From the NCBI GenBank assembly GCA_902492065.1, contig CABUKE010000001.1, forward strand, positions 1-64,000: DNA of 64,000 bases. The letters are read 5' to 3'. The stretch's first letter is position 1; the number at the start of each line of letters is the position of its first letter. Shown in pieces: positions 29,658-38,641 of the stretch. A model generated the notes under the pieces. It worked only from the letters and a program-made list of their open reading frames with translations. It did no database searches and was not told the DNA's origin. The translations under genes and the position numbers were made by a program. Origin of the DNA: an uncultured Eubacteriales bacterium. Its GTDB lineage: Bacteria; Bacillota; Clostridia; UBA1381; UMGS1253.

Positions 29658-32600
29658 TTGCGCTGGAGAAAGTGGGTCGGCCTTGTGCTGGCGGCAGTGC
29701 TTGTGCTCGGCGCTGTTCCGGCCTATGCGGCGGATAACGGCGTGAATGCCGCGCCGACATACGGCACGGAGATGTTGATTGAGTTTGAGGACGGATGGAT
29801 ACGGAACGGTGATGTGGACATCCGCCCAAGCCGGACCTCGAGCGGGCAAAACTGCGTGCTCGTCCCGTCGGGCGGGCGGCTTGACAATCCTGCGGCGGAT
29901 TATACGCCGGATATTTCGTACCAGATTGAAATCCCGGCTGCAGGTACGTACACCATCCTCATACGCTATTCAGCGGCTGATACGGGCAAGGACTCGCTCT
30001 ATGTGCAGTGGGACGGCGGGCAGTATAAACAAACCGGCTTTGCATTGACGGAAAATGCGTGGGGCTGGGCGGAGCTGTCCAGCCTGCGCTTTACGGCGAA
30101 TGAGCCGGGCGTATATACGCTTGGCTTCCTGCACCGGGAGCCGGGACTGCTCATGGACGCGTTTTTTGTCACGGCGGATGCGGGGCGTATTGACACGGAG
30201 GCTGTGGAGAAGCAGATTGCAGAAAACGGGAAACCTACCTCGCCGGAATTTGCGGAGGACAGCGACGCAAAAACAGTTGATTTGGAAAACGGATTCGGCC
30301 TGTTTGAAGCGGAGGACATGACGATTAACGGAGCGGCCTACGACACGCTGGAGAACCAGGCGGACGCGTCCGGCGGGCGCTGCATTACGCCGAAAACGGC
30401 ACATCAGCCAGGTGTTCCGGGGCAGGATATGTACGGTTTGGAATTTAACTTTAATGTGGACCGGGACGCGGCGGCCTATGCGGTTTGGGTGCGGGCAAGT
30501 ATCCCAAACGACGGGAGCGACTCGGTTTGGATGTCGCTCGACGGCGAACCATATCAGATGGCAGAGGAGTTCGAATATAGCGAGGACGACAACGGCGCGT
30601 TTGTATGGCGGCGCGTCGCAGTTTATGAAAACCTGTTCAACGGAACAAAGCACAATTTCCGCCTCTATCCACGCGAGCGGGGCAACCGGATTGATAAAAT
30701 ATTGATTACCGACCAGACCAGCCGTGTGCCGACAGGCATGGGCGAGCTGGTACCGGTTACGCTGCCGGAGAACCAGTACCCGGCGCCGTCTATCCTTCCG
30801 CCGGAGGGGCAGCACCCGCGCCTGTATCTGACGGCGGCGGATATCCCTTCTATCCGCGGGAACATGGACAAGCCGGAAAACGCGCAGGCAAAGCAGGCGT
30901 TTGAGGCGCTTTTGAAAAAGGAAACGGACGGACGGCTGTCCGGCTCGCTGATGGATGATTATACGAATTATAACGCCTCTACCATGGGGATTATTGAGGC
31001 ATATGCATTCCAGTATGTGCTCACCGGCGACACGGCATACGGCGACAAGGCGAAGGAGGCGGTTCTGAATCTTTTAGACACGGCTACCTTCGACCCGGAG
31101 CAGCAGGACATCACGCGGCAGATGGGCCATACAATTTTTTTGGGTGCGCAGGTGTACGACTGGTGCTACGACCGCTTTACGCCAGACGAGCGGGAAACGC
31201 TCATCAGCCGGTGCGAGCAGATTGCCATGCAGATGGAGGTGGGCTACCCGCCGGACGGGCAGGGCGCGGTCTGCGGCCACGGCGGCGAGGCGCAGATCCT
31301 GCGCGACCTGCTTGGGCTTGCGATTGCGACGTACGACGAACGGCCCGACATCTACAACTTCATAGGCGGGCGATTCTTTTCGGAATTTATTGAGCCGCGC
31401 AACTACTGGTACGCTTCCGCGACGCACCATCAGGGCGATTCGTACGGCAGCTACCGCTATTATTGGGAAGTGCTGGCCCAGGCGATGATTTACCGCATGA
31501 GCGGCGGCGATACGGCAGGCGGCGTGAAGGTGTTTGACGACACGCAGGCGGATGTGCCGTACTTCTGGATTTATACGCGTCGGCCGGACGGGCAGATGCT
31601 GCGCACCGGCGACTGTACGAACGAGAGCGGTGCGCGTGGCACGTACTGGACGCCGTATGTGGACACGATGTTTCTGGCGGGAAACTTTTACGGCGATTCG
31701 CTCCTGAAGGGCGAGTATACGATAGAGAATCCGTCCGGCGGCTTTTCCTACGGTATTACGACGCGCTCCCCGGTCGTGTTTTTGTTGTTCAACGACCCGG
31801 ACCTGGCGGCGGAAAAGAGCAAGGAGAGCCTGCCGCTCACACGTTATTTCGGTAGTCCGAACGGCATGATGGTGGCGCGTACGGGATGGGATGTGAATGC
31901 GTCCGACCCGGCGCAGAGCGGCGACGTTGTGGCGATGATGAAGATTGGCGAGCGGTGGGGCGCGAACCACCACCATCTGGACGCGGGCAGCTTCCAGCTC
32001 TATTACAAGGGCATTCTCGCGTCGGAGTCGGGTTACTATGAGAGCTACGGTTCGCTCCACGACCAGAACTACAACAAGGCATCTATTGCGCACAATGTGC
32101 TGACCATCTATGACCCGAACGAGAAATTTACCCGTTTTACCGGCACGGATAGATATGGGAACACCGTATCGTTCCCGAACGGCGTCAACGACGGCGGCCA
32201 GCGGCGGCCGGGCGGCGAGCCGGCGACCATGGAGGAATGGAGCGCAGGCGCGTACGATACGGGCAAGGTGTTCGACTATGCGTTTGGGCCGGACGTAGAG
32301 GAGCCGGCGTATTCCTACATCAAAGGTGACATTACGCAGGCGTACGGCGGCAGCGGACAGGGCAAGGTGTCGAAGGTGACGCGCGCTATGGCGTTTCTGC
32401 CGCTCGACGACGCGGATTACCCGGCGATGATGGTCGTATTCGACAAGGTCGCGTCGACGAATGTATCGTTTAAGAAGAAGTGGCTTTTGCATACGCAGCA
32501 GGAGCCGGAGATTAGCGGCAATACGGCAATCGTGAAGCGCGATACGGACGGCTACAATGGAAAGCTGACCGTGCAGACGCTTCTGCCGGAGAAGGCGTCC

Positions 32601-33410
32601 GTCACCAAGATCGGCGGCGCGGGCAAGCAGTTCTGGGTCGGCGACCAGACGGACGACTTTGCAAACAACGGCTATAATTTTGATTTGATGACGGACCCAT
32701 CTCCGGATTCGGCGATTGAGGCGGGCTGGGGCCGGATTGAGGTGTCGCCCGCGGACGAGAACCTCTCCGATACGTTTTTGCACGTGCTCGCCGTGTCGGA
32801 TGCGGACAATGAAGCGCAGCCGCTCGACTCGGAGCTGATTTGCGGCGAGGCGCTTACCGGCGTGCAGACGGCGGGCAAGGCGCTGCTCTTTGCCGACACG
32901 GATACGCCATCGAGCGCGAAGAACCGCGTGCAGGATACGGCATCGTTTACGCTTACGGGTGGCGAGACGCTCGACATTCTAATTATGGGCGTGAAGGCCG
33001 GGCAGTGGCGCGTCAGCGCGAACGGCGAGTCGACACTCTATACGGCGACGGAAGACGGCGGCACGCTGTATTTCCCCGGTGGCGCGGGCGACTATACGCT
33101 TACGTATATCGGGGATGGCTACGGAGCGCAGATTGCGTCCGCGCAGGCAGAGCAAAGCGGCGCGGGCTATACGGTGAACGTAACGCTCTCCGGCAGCTAT
33201 GAAGGCGGCGTTCTGCTTGCCGGGGCGTATGACGCCGATGGGAGGCTGCTGTCGCTGCGCAAGCAGGCCTGCACACGGAATGCGTCCTATGCGCTTGCGT
33301 TCGCCGTGGACGAAACGGCAGACGCGGCGGAATTTAAGGTGTTTTTGTGGGAAGGCGACGGTGCAGAGCCGCTTGCGGCGGGTGTGACGCTTGATGTGCC
33401 TTCCCATTAG
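29658..33410 (+). CDS. Secreted heparinase II/III-like polysaccharide lyase with N-terminal binding modules
   Basis: A 1,250-aa exported protein. A TTG start after AAAAGGGGGGAT gives a signal peptide (MRWRKWVGLVLAAVLVLGAV, cleavage near AYA-AD). Two carbohydrate-binding-like beta-sandwich modules follow (about 35-180 and 208-355, the second beginning FEAEDM). An alpha-toroid begins with HPRLYLTAADIPSIRGNMD (about 388 onward). The heparinase II/III beta-sandwich begins near 740 with ARTGWD, the His-rich GANHHHLDAGSFQLYY, and SIAHNVLTI. These match polysaccharide lyases of the PL12/15/17/21 type, acting by beta-elimination on uronate-containing glycans. The exact polymer (glycosaminoglycan, alginate, other) cannot be told. 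A C-terminal beta-rich domain lacks any visible cell-wall anchor. Confidence 0.82.
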   Translation: MRWRKWVGLVLAAVLVLGAVPAYAADNGVNAAPTYGTEMLIEFEDGWIRNGDVDIRPSRTSSGQNCVLVPSGGRLDNPAADYTPDISYQIEIPAAGTYTILIRYSAADTGKDSLYVQWDGGQYKQTGFALTENAWGWAELSSLRFTANEPGVYTLGFLHREPGLLMDAFFVTADAGRIDTEAVEKQIAENGKPTSPEFAEDSDAKTVDLENGFGLFEAEDMTINGAAYDTLENQADASGGRCITPKTAHQPGVPGQDMYGLEFNFNVDRDAAAYAVWVRASIPNDGSDSVWMSLDGEPYQMAEEFEYSEDDNGAFVWRRVAVYENLFNGTKHNFRLYPRERGNRIDKILITDQTSRVPTGMGELVPVTLPENQYPAPSILPPEGQHPRLYLTAADIPSIRGNMDKPENAQAKQAFEALLKKETDGRLSGSLMDDYTNYNASTMGIIEAYAFQYVLTGDTAYGDKAKEAVLNLLDTATFDPEQQDITRQMGHTIFLGAQVYDWCYDRFTPDERETLISRCEQIAMQMEVGYPPDGQGAVCGHGGEAQILRDLLGLAIATYDERPDIYNFIGGRFFSEFIEPRNYWYASATHHQGDSYGSYRYYWEVLAQAMIYRMSGGDTAGGVKVFDDTQADVPYFWIYTRRPDGQMLRTGDCTNESGARGTYWTPYVDTMFLAGNFYGDSLLKGEYTIENPSGGFSYGITTRSPVVFLLFNDPDLAAEKSKESLPLTRYFGSPNGMMVARTGWDVNASDPAQSGDVVAMMKIGERWGANHHHLDAGSFQLYYKGILASESGYYESYGSLHDQNYNKASIAHNVLTIYDPNEKFTRFTGTDRYGNTVSFPNGVNDGGQRRPGGEPATMEEWSAGAYDTGKVFDYAFGPDVEEPAYSYIKGDITQAYGGSGQGKVSKVTRAMAFLPLDDADYPAMMVVFDKVASTNVSFKKKWLLHTQQEPEISGNTAIVKRDTDGYNGKLTVQTLLPEKASVTKIGGAGKQFWVGDQTDDFANNGYNFDLMTDPSPDSAIEAGWGRIEVSPADENLSDTFLHVLAVSDADNEAQPLDSELICGEALTGVQTAGKALLFADTDTPSSAKNRVQDTASFTLTGGETLDILIMGVKAGQWRVSANGESTLYTATEDGGTLYFPGGAGDYTLTYIGDGYGAQIASAQAEQSGAGYTVNVTLSGSYEGGVLLAGAYDADGRLLSLRKQACTRNASYALAFAVDETADAAEFKVFLWEGDGAEPLAAGVTLDVPSH

Positions 33411-33430
33411 GTTAAAGAAGATAGGAGTTA

Positions 33431-33457
33431 AAAAAGGGGCGAAGCGGCCCCTTTTTT
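33431..33457 (+). terminator. Terminator after the lyase gene
   Basis: AAAAAGGGGC (33431-33440) pairs with GCCCCTTTTT (33447-33456) around a 6-nt loop and runs into a T-tract. Confidence 0.85.
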
Positions 33458-33553
33458 GTTCGGTGCGCGCGATGTATAAAATAACAAAAAACGGGGGAAG
33501 TTGAAGCGTGAGGTATAATCGGCTGCGCTTCTGTAAAAAAATGTGCAAACTAC

Positions 33554-33587
33554 TTGACAATACTTGACAAAGCTGATAAACTACAAT
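33554..33587 (+). promoter_or_regulatory. Promoter region of the str operon with tandem TTGACA boxes
   Basis: Two TTGACA hexamers lie 10 nt apart (33554-33559 and 33564-33569) in the direct repeat ACTTGACAA. The first is 17 nt from TAAACT (33577-33582). A better -10, TACAAT (33582-33587), is 22 nt from the first box and 12 nt from the second. The leader to the L7Ae-like gene is about 80 nt. Confidence 0.5.
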
Positions 33588-33671
33588 AGTCTGGAAAAAA
33601 TAATGCGGTATTTTACCCAATGACAGACAAAGAACGATTGATTGCAGGCAAAAAGCCTTATGGAGGGAACT

Positions 33672-33920
33672 ATGCTGAATCAATTAAAAGAGGGCCCGGC
33701 CCACGTCGGGCTGAAGCAGTCGAAGCGGGCCTTGCAGGAGGGCAAGGTGGCGAAGGCATTTGTGGCCGAGGACGCCGACCCGCACGTCACGCGCGCCTTT
33801 GTGGCGGAATGTGCCGCGGCGGGCGTGGATGTAGACTATGTGGACAGTATGCTCCGGCTCGGCCATGCGGCGGGGATTGACCGCGGCGCGGCGGTTGCGG
33901 TCGTACTGAAGCACGAGTAA
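33672..33920 (+). CDS. L7Ae-like ribosome-associated protein (YbxF family)
   Basis: An 82-aa RNA-binding protein of the L7Ae/L30e/S12e/Gadd45 family, which recognises kink-turns. The run GLKQSKRALQEGKVAKAFVAED near residues 12-33 and the C-terminal RLGHAAGIDRGAAVAVVL are typical of Firmicute YbxF, encoded just before rpsL. GGAGGGAAC puts the start at ATG 33672 rather than the upstream in-frame ATGs. In Bacillus this gene follows rpoC; here rpoB and rpoC are absent upstream and a lyase gene stands in their place, which marks a break in the usual gene order. Confidence 0.9.
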   Translation: MLNQLKEGPAHVGLKQSKRALQEGKVAKAFVAEDADPHVTRAFVAECAAAGVDVDYVDSMLRLGHAAGIDRGAAVAVVLKHE

Positions 33921-34000
33921 TCTTGGTATAGGGGCGAATCCTGCCGTGCAGGACATGCCTTTATATAAATAATTTTTATGGAAAGGAGGAAACACAAAGT

Positions 34001-34417
34001 ATGCCAACATTTAACCAATTAGTCCGCAAGGGTAGACAGGACAAGAAGTTCAAGTCGAAGGCACCGGCGCTCCAGAGAGGGCTTAACTCTCTGAAGAAGA
34101 AGGCGACGGATCAGAGCGCACCGCAGAAGCGCGGCGTTTGCACATCGGTTCGTACCATGACGCCGAAGAAGCCGAACTCTGCACTGCGCAAGGTTGCCAG
34201 AGTGCGCCTCACAAACGGCATCGAAGTGACGGCCTATATCCCGGGTATCGGTCACAACCTGCAGGAACACAGCGTTGTGCTGATCGAGGGCGGCAGAGTG
34301 CGCGACCTTCCTGGTACGCGTTACCACATTATCCGCGGTACGCTGGATGCACAGGGCGTTGCGAACCGTATGCAGGCGAGAAGCCGCTACGGCGCAAAGA
34401 AGCCGAAAGCGAAGTAA
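34001..34417 (+). CDS. rpsL: 30S ribosomal protein S12
   Basis: S12 sits at the decoding centre and controls translational accuracy. The 138-aa length includes the Firmicute-type insertion near residues 19-38. TPKKPNSALRK (54-64) carries the Lys equivalent to Lys43, and GHNLQEHSVVLIEGGRVRDLPG (84-105) includes Arg101 at the position that is Lys88 in Mycobacterium tuberculosis numbering. AAAGGAGGAAAC precedes the ATG. It is second gene of the str operon. The 193-nt gap before rpsG is unusually long and folds into a defined RNA structure. Confidence 0.97.
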   Translation: MPTFNQLVRKGRQDKKFKSKAPALQRGLNSLKKKATDQSAPQKRGVCTSVRTMTPKKPNSALRKVARVRLTNGIEVTAYIPGIGHNLQEHSVVLIEGGRVRDLPGTRYHIIRGTLDAQGVANRMQARSRYGAKKPKAK

Positions 34418-34421
34418 TACA

Positions 34422-34582
34422 TGGCAGAAAAACTACGGTATGCTATGTAGCTTTGCCAAAAATCACATATCGAATAAGTGCGGCTACGACGCGCAGACCT
34501 GTGCTTTTTAGCAAGGCTGTATAGATAGATTGTAGATGCGCGCTGACGGCGGATACAGATGCCGCCGAGTACCTGTGATTTT
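34422..34582 (+). ncRNA. Structured rpsL-rpsG intercistronic RNA
   Basis: Within the str operon, TGGCA/TGCCA with inner CTAC/GTAG (34422-34458) makes one hairpin. Then AAAATCACA (34459-34467) pairs perfectly with TGTGATTTT (34574-34582), enclosing a 106-nt domain. That domain includes CGGCGG-N9-CCGCCG (34547-34567). The closing stem ends 13 nt before the rpsG Shine-Dalgarno sequence. In E. coli, S7 represses its operon by binding the rpsL-rpsG spacer, so this may be an analogous autoregulatory site. That role is inference; only the pairing is seen. Confidence 0.45.
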
Positions 34583-34610
34583 ATGATGGATCATGAAGGA
34601 GGGAAGAAAA

Positions 34611-35081
34611 GTGCCAAGAAGAGGTTTTATAGCAAAGAGAGAGGTTCTGGCGGACCCGCTTTACAACAGTGTTGTCGTAACAAAGCTGATTAACAACATC
34701 ATGCTTGACGGCAAGCGCGGGGTTGCGCAGAGAATCGTATACGATGCGTTTGAAATCGTAGCGGAGAAGACGGGCAAGGACGCGCTCGAAGTGTTCGAGC
34801 AGGCGCTGGAAAATATTATGCCGGTCCTCGAGGTTAAGGCAAGACGTGTCGGCGGTGCCAACTACCAGGTGCCGATCGAGGTTCGTCCGGAGCGGCGGCA
34901 GACACTGGGCCTTCGGTGGCTCACAGTCTATGCGCGCCAGCGCAGCGAGCGTACGATGCGCGAGCGTCTCGCAAACGAAATCATGGACGCTGTGAACAGT
35001 ACGGGCGGCGCTGTGAAGAAGCGCGAGGACACCCACAAGATGGCGGAGGCAAACAAGGCGTTTGCACACTTCCGTTGGTAA
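34611..35081 (+). CDS. rpsG: 30S ribosomal protein S7
   Basis: S7 initiates assembly of the 30S head and contacts E-site tRNA. The 156-aa length is exactly that of the bacterial family when the GTG at 34611 is used; AAGGAGGGA lies 6 nt upstream and would be inside the coding region if the in-frame ATG at 34593 were the start. MPRRGFIAKREVLADPLYNS and the central KARRVGGANYQVPIEV with RRQTLGLRWL are diagnostic. Third gene of the str operon. Confidence 0.97.
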   Translation: MPRRGFIAKREVLADPLYNSVVVTKLINNIMLDGKRGVAQRIVYDAFEIVAEKTGKDALEVFEQALENIMPVLEVKARRVGGANYQVPIEVRPERRQTLGLRWLTVYARQRSERTMRERLANEIMDAVNSTGGAVKKREDTHKMAEANKAFAHFRW

Positions 35082-35161
35082 TTTAAATCAAAAAATTTAC
35101 GAAAGACCGATACTAAAAATTGCGTAAGCGCTATTTTTAGAGGAAAGGAGGAACAATTCGC

Positions 35162-37246
35162 TTGGCAAGACAATTTTCACTTGAAAAGACGAGAAATATA
35201 GGCATTATGGCCCACATCGACGCTGGCAAGACGACGACGACGGAGCGTATCCTGTTCTATACAGGGCGCGTACACAAGATCGGCGAAACGCACGAAGGCG
35301 CGGCGACGATGGACTGGATGGAGCAGGAGCAGGAGCGTGGTATTACGATTACGTCTGCTGCGACGACCGCACAGTGGAAGGACCATAGAATTAATATTAT
35401 TGACACGCCTGGGCACGTGGACTTCACTGTTGAGGTTGAGCGTTCGCTGCGCGTGCTTGACGGTTCCGTAACGGTATTCTGCGCAAAGGGCGGCGTTGAG
35501 CCGCAGTCGGAAACTGTATGGCGGCAGGCGGATAAGTACGGCGTACCGCGTATGGCGTTTGTCAACAAAATGGACATCATGGGCGCAGACTTCTACAATG
35601 TTGTGCAGATGATGCTCGACCGCTTAAAGTGTAATGCGGTTCCGATTCAGCTCCCGATTGGGGCTGAGGCGGATTATAAGGGCCACATTGACCTGATTAA
35701 CATGAAAGCGCATGTGTACTATGACGACCTCGGCAAGGACGAGCGTATCGAGGAAATTCCGGATGATATGAAGGAGCTTGCGGAGAAGTATCATGCAGAG
35801 CTGATTGAAAAGGTTGCAGAATGCGATGAGGCCTTGATGGAGAAGTATTTTGAGGGCGAGGAGCTTACGGAGAAGGAGATCAAAACTACAATCCGTAAGG
35901 CGACGATTGCCAATGAGTTTGTACCGGTACTGTGCGGTACGGCGTACCGTAACAAGGGCGTACAGGATCTGCTCGACGCGGTAATCGACTTTATGCCGTC
36001 GCCGCTTGACATTCCGGCTATCAAGGGTACACTTCCGGATTCCGACGAGGAGGCTGAGCGTCCGGCAGACGACAACGCGCCGTTCAGCGCGCTGGCGTTT
36101 AAGATTGCGACTGACCCGTTTGTTGGTAAGCTCGCATTCTTCCGCGTATATTCGGGTACGCTCAATTCCGGTTCCTATGTTCTCAACTCCGTTAAGAACA
36201 ACAAGGAGAGAATGGGCCGTATTTTGCAGATGCACGCAAATCACCGTGAGGATATCACGACGGTTTATGCAGGTGATATCGCCGCTGCGGTAGGTCTCAA
36301 AAATACGACGACGGGCGACACGCTCTGCGACGAGGATCATCCGATTATCCTCGAGAGCATGGAGTTCCCGGAGCCGGTTATCCGCGTTGCGATTGAGCCG
36401 AAGACGAAGGCTGGTCAGGAAAAGATGGGTATTGCACTTGCAAAACTCGCGGAAGAAGACCCGACCTTTAAGACGTACACGGATGAAGAAACCGGCCAGA
36501 CGATTATCGCCGGCATGGGCGAACTTCACCTTGAGATTATCGTAGACCGCCTTCTGCGCGAGTTTAAGGTAGAGGCAAATGTTGGTAAGCCGCAGGTTTC
36601 CTACAAGGAGACGATTACCAAGACGGTCGAAGTGGATCACAAGTATGCAAGACAGTCCGGCGGTCGCGGCCAGTATGGTCACGTTGTTATTACGCTCGAG
36701 CCGCTTGAGCCGGGCAAGGGCTATGAATTTGTAAATGAAATCGTCGGCGGCGTTATCCCCAAGGAATATATCCCGGCGGTTGACCAGGGTATCCAGGGCG
36801 CAATGCAGTCCGGTGTACTTGCGGGCTACAACGTAGTTGACGTTCGCGTTCGGCTGACATATGGTTCATACCATGAGGTCGACTCTTCAGAAATGGCGTT
36901 TAAGATTGCTGGTTCCATGGCGTTCAAAGAGGGCTGCCGCAAGGCAAACCCTGTGCTCAAGGAGCCTGTCATGAAGGTCGTTGTTATCGTTCCGGAGGAA
37001 TACATGGGTGACGTTATGGGCGACTTAAACTCCAGACGTGGTCTGATCCAGGGTATGGAAGCGCGTCCGGGTGCGCAGGCGATTACAGCATTTGTACCGC
37101 TTGCGGAAATGTTCGGTTATGCGACTGAGCTGCGCAGCCGTACACAGGGCCGCGGCCAGTACACCATGGAGCCGAGCCACTATGAGCAGGTACCGAAGAG
37201 CATCCAGGATGAGATTATTTCGGCGCGTGCGAAAAAGAGTGAATAA
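35162..37246 (+). CDS. fusA: Elongation factor G
   Basis: EF-G is the translocation GTPase. The 694-aa product has the G1 motif AHIDAGKTTTTERILFYTG at about 18-36, G2 RGITITSAATT, G3 DTPGHVDF, and G4 NKMD (about 137-140). Domains II-V follow, including the conserved GMGELHLEIIVDRLLREF and YATELRSRTQGRGQYTMEPSHYE near the C-terminus. The start is TTG, with AAAGGAGGAACAA upstream. It is the only EF-G in the window and belongs to the classic fusA type. Confidence 0.97.
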   Translation: MARQFSLEKTRNIGIMAHIDAGKTTTTERILFYTGRVHKIGETHEGAATMDWMEQEQERGITITSAATTAQWKDHRINIIDTPGHVDFTVEVERSLRVLDGSVTVFCAKGGVEPQSETVWRQADKYGVPRMAFVNKMDIMGADFYNVVQMMLDRLKCNAVPIQLPIGAEADYKGHIDLINMKAHVYYDDLGKDERIEEIPDDMKELAEKYHAELIEKVAECDEALMEKYFEGEELTEKEIKTTIRKATIANEFVPVLCGTAYRNKGVQDLLDAVIDFMPSPLDIPAIKGTLPDSDEEAERPADDNAPFSALAFKIATDPFVGKLAFFRVYSGTLNSGSYVLNSVKNNKERMGRILQMHANHREDITTVYAGDIAAAVGLKNTTTGDTLCDEDHPIILESMEFPEPVIRVAIEPKTKAGQEKMGIALAKLAEEDPTFKTYTDEETGQTIIAGMGELHLEIIVDRLLREFKVEANVGKPQVSYKETITKTVEVDHKYARQSGGRGQYGHVVITLEPLEPGKGYEFVNEIVGGVIPKEYIPAVDQGIQGAMQSGVLAGYNVVDVRVRLTYGSYHEVDSSEMAFKIAGSMAFKEGCRKANPVLKEPVMKVVVIVPEEYMGDVMGDLNSRRGLIQGMEARPGAQAITAFVPLAEMFGYATELRSRTQGRGQYTMEPSHYEQVPKSIQDEIISARAKKSE

Positions 37247-37273
37247 TTTAATTCGTTTTGGCGGAAAAAACTC

Positions 37274-37301
37274 TTGATTTTTTTCGAGAGTATAGTAAAA
37301 T
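37274..37301 (+). promoter_or_regulatory. Candidate internal promoter for tuf
   Basis: TTGATT (37274-37279), 16 nt, TAAAAT (37296-37301), in the 97-nt fusA-tuf gap. The same place also holds a weak stem (GTTTT/AAAAC) before a T-tract, so partial termination followed by re-initiation is possible. EF-Tu is needed in large excess over EF-G. Confidence 0.45.
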
Positions 37302-37343
37302 AATAGTAAACCCATTTATATTTATAAAGGAGGAACACGAATA

Positions 37344-38549
37344 ATGGCAAAGGAAAAATTTGAAAGAAATAAACCCCATGTCAACATTGGTACGATTGGC
37401 CACGTTGACCATGGTAAGACGTCCCTGACTGCTGCAATCACAAAGGTTCTGGCTATGAAGGGTCAGGCGCAATTTGAAGCGTACGACATGATTGATAAGG
37501 CTCCGGAGGAGAGAGAAAGAGGTATCACAATCTCCACGGCACACGTTGAGTACGAGACGGACAAGCGTCACTATGCGCACGTTGACTGCCCTGGGCATGC
37601 CGACTACGTTAAGAACATGATCACGGGTGCTGCGCAGATGGACGGCGCAATCCTCGTTGTATCCGCTGCTGACGGCCCGATGCCGCAGACGAGAGAGCAT
37701 ATCCTTCTTTCCCGTCAGGTTGGCGTTCCGTACATTGTTGTATTCATGAACAAAGCTGACCAGGTTGATGATCCGGAACTGCTCGAGCTCGTTGAGATGG
37801 AAATCCGTGAGCTGCTGACCGAGTATGAGTTCCCGGGTGATGAGATTCCGATTATCACGGGTTCTGCACTCGTTGCACTCGAGTCTACTTCGACAGACCC
37901 GAATGCGCCGGAGTACAAGTGCATTCTTGACCTGATGGATGCAGTTGACGAATATATCCCGACACCGGACAGAAAGAGCGACCTTCCGTTCCTGATGCCG
38001 ATCGAGGATATCTTCTCGATCACAGGCCGTGGTACGGTTGCTACGGGTAGAGTTGAGAGAGGTCAGCTGAAGGTTTCCGAGGAAGTTGAAATCGTTGGTC
38101 TGACTGACGAGAGAAGAAAGGTAGTTGTTACGGGTATCGAGATGTTCCGCAAGCTCCTCGACTATGCTGAGGCTGGCGACAACATCGGCGCACTGCTCCG
38201 TGGCGTTCAGAGAAATGAAATTGAAAGAGGCCAGGTTCTGGCTAAGCCGGGCACGATTAACCCGCACACGAAGTTTAAGGGTGAGGTTTACGTCCTGACG
38301 AAGGAAGAAGGCGGTCGTCATACACCGTTCTTCAACAACTATCGTCCGCAGTTCTATTTCAGAACAACAGACGTAACGGGCGTTATCACGCTTCCGGAAG
38401 GCGTTGAGATGTGCATGCCGGGCGATAACGTATCGATGGCAGTTGAGCTGATTACGCCGATCGCTATCGAGGAAGGACTTCGTTTCGCTATCCGTGAGGG
38501 TGGCAGAACGGTAGGTTCGGGCGTTGTTTCCGCAGTTGAATCTAACTAA
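37344..38549 (+). CDS. tuf: Elongation factor Tu
   Basis: EF-Tu delivers aminoacyl-tRNA to the ribosome as a GTP complex. The 401-aa protein contains GHVDHGKT (about 20-27), RGITIS, DCPGHADY (about 82-89), NKAD (about 137-140) and GSAL. Domains II and III are intact through GGRTVGSGVVSAVESN. AAAGGAGGAACAC precedes the ATG. Base usage in this gene differs from its neighbours (more AGA, GTT and GCT codons), as expected for very high expression. It is the last gene of the str operon. Confidence 0.98.
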   Translation: MAKEKFERNKPHVNIGTIGHVDHGKTSLTAAITKVLAMKGQAQFEAYDMIDKAPEERERGITISTAHVEYETDKRHYAHVDCPGHADYVKNMITGAAQMDGAILVVSAADGPMPQTREHILLSRQVGVPYIVVFMNKADQVDDPELLELVEMEIRELLTEYEFPGDEIPIITGSALVALESTSTDPNAPEYKCILDLMDAVDEYIPTPDRKSDLPFLMPIEDIFSITGRGTVATGRVERGQLKVSEEVEIVGLTDERRKVVVTGIEMFRKLLDYAEAGDNIGALLRGVQRNEIERGQVLAKPGTINPHTKFKGEVYVLTKEEGGRHTPFFNNYRPQFYFRTTDVTGVITLPEGVEMCMPGDNVSMAVELITPIAIEEGLRFAIREGGRTVGSGVVSAVESN

Positions 38550-38558
38550 TGTTCTTAA

Positions 38559-38591
38559 AAAAGAGGATGCAATTTGCATCCTCTTTTATTT
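38559..38591 (+). terminator. Terminator of the str operon
   Basis: AAAAGAGGATGCAA (38559-38572) is exactly complementary to TTGCATCCTCTTTT (38574-38587) and is followed by ATTTTT. Confidence 0.9.
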
Positions 38592-38641
38592 TTGTATTGT
38601 TGCAAGGCCGGTGTTGTTTGGTATCATTGCCATATGAAAAG

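Noticed and set aside
31074..32783. Minus-strand open frame of 569 codons opposite the heparinase-like gene
   Set aside because: An Arg/His/Val-rich shadow of a gene with clear domains on the other strand.
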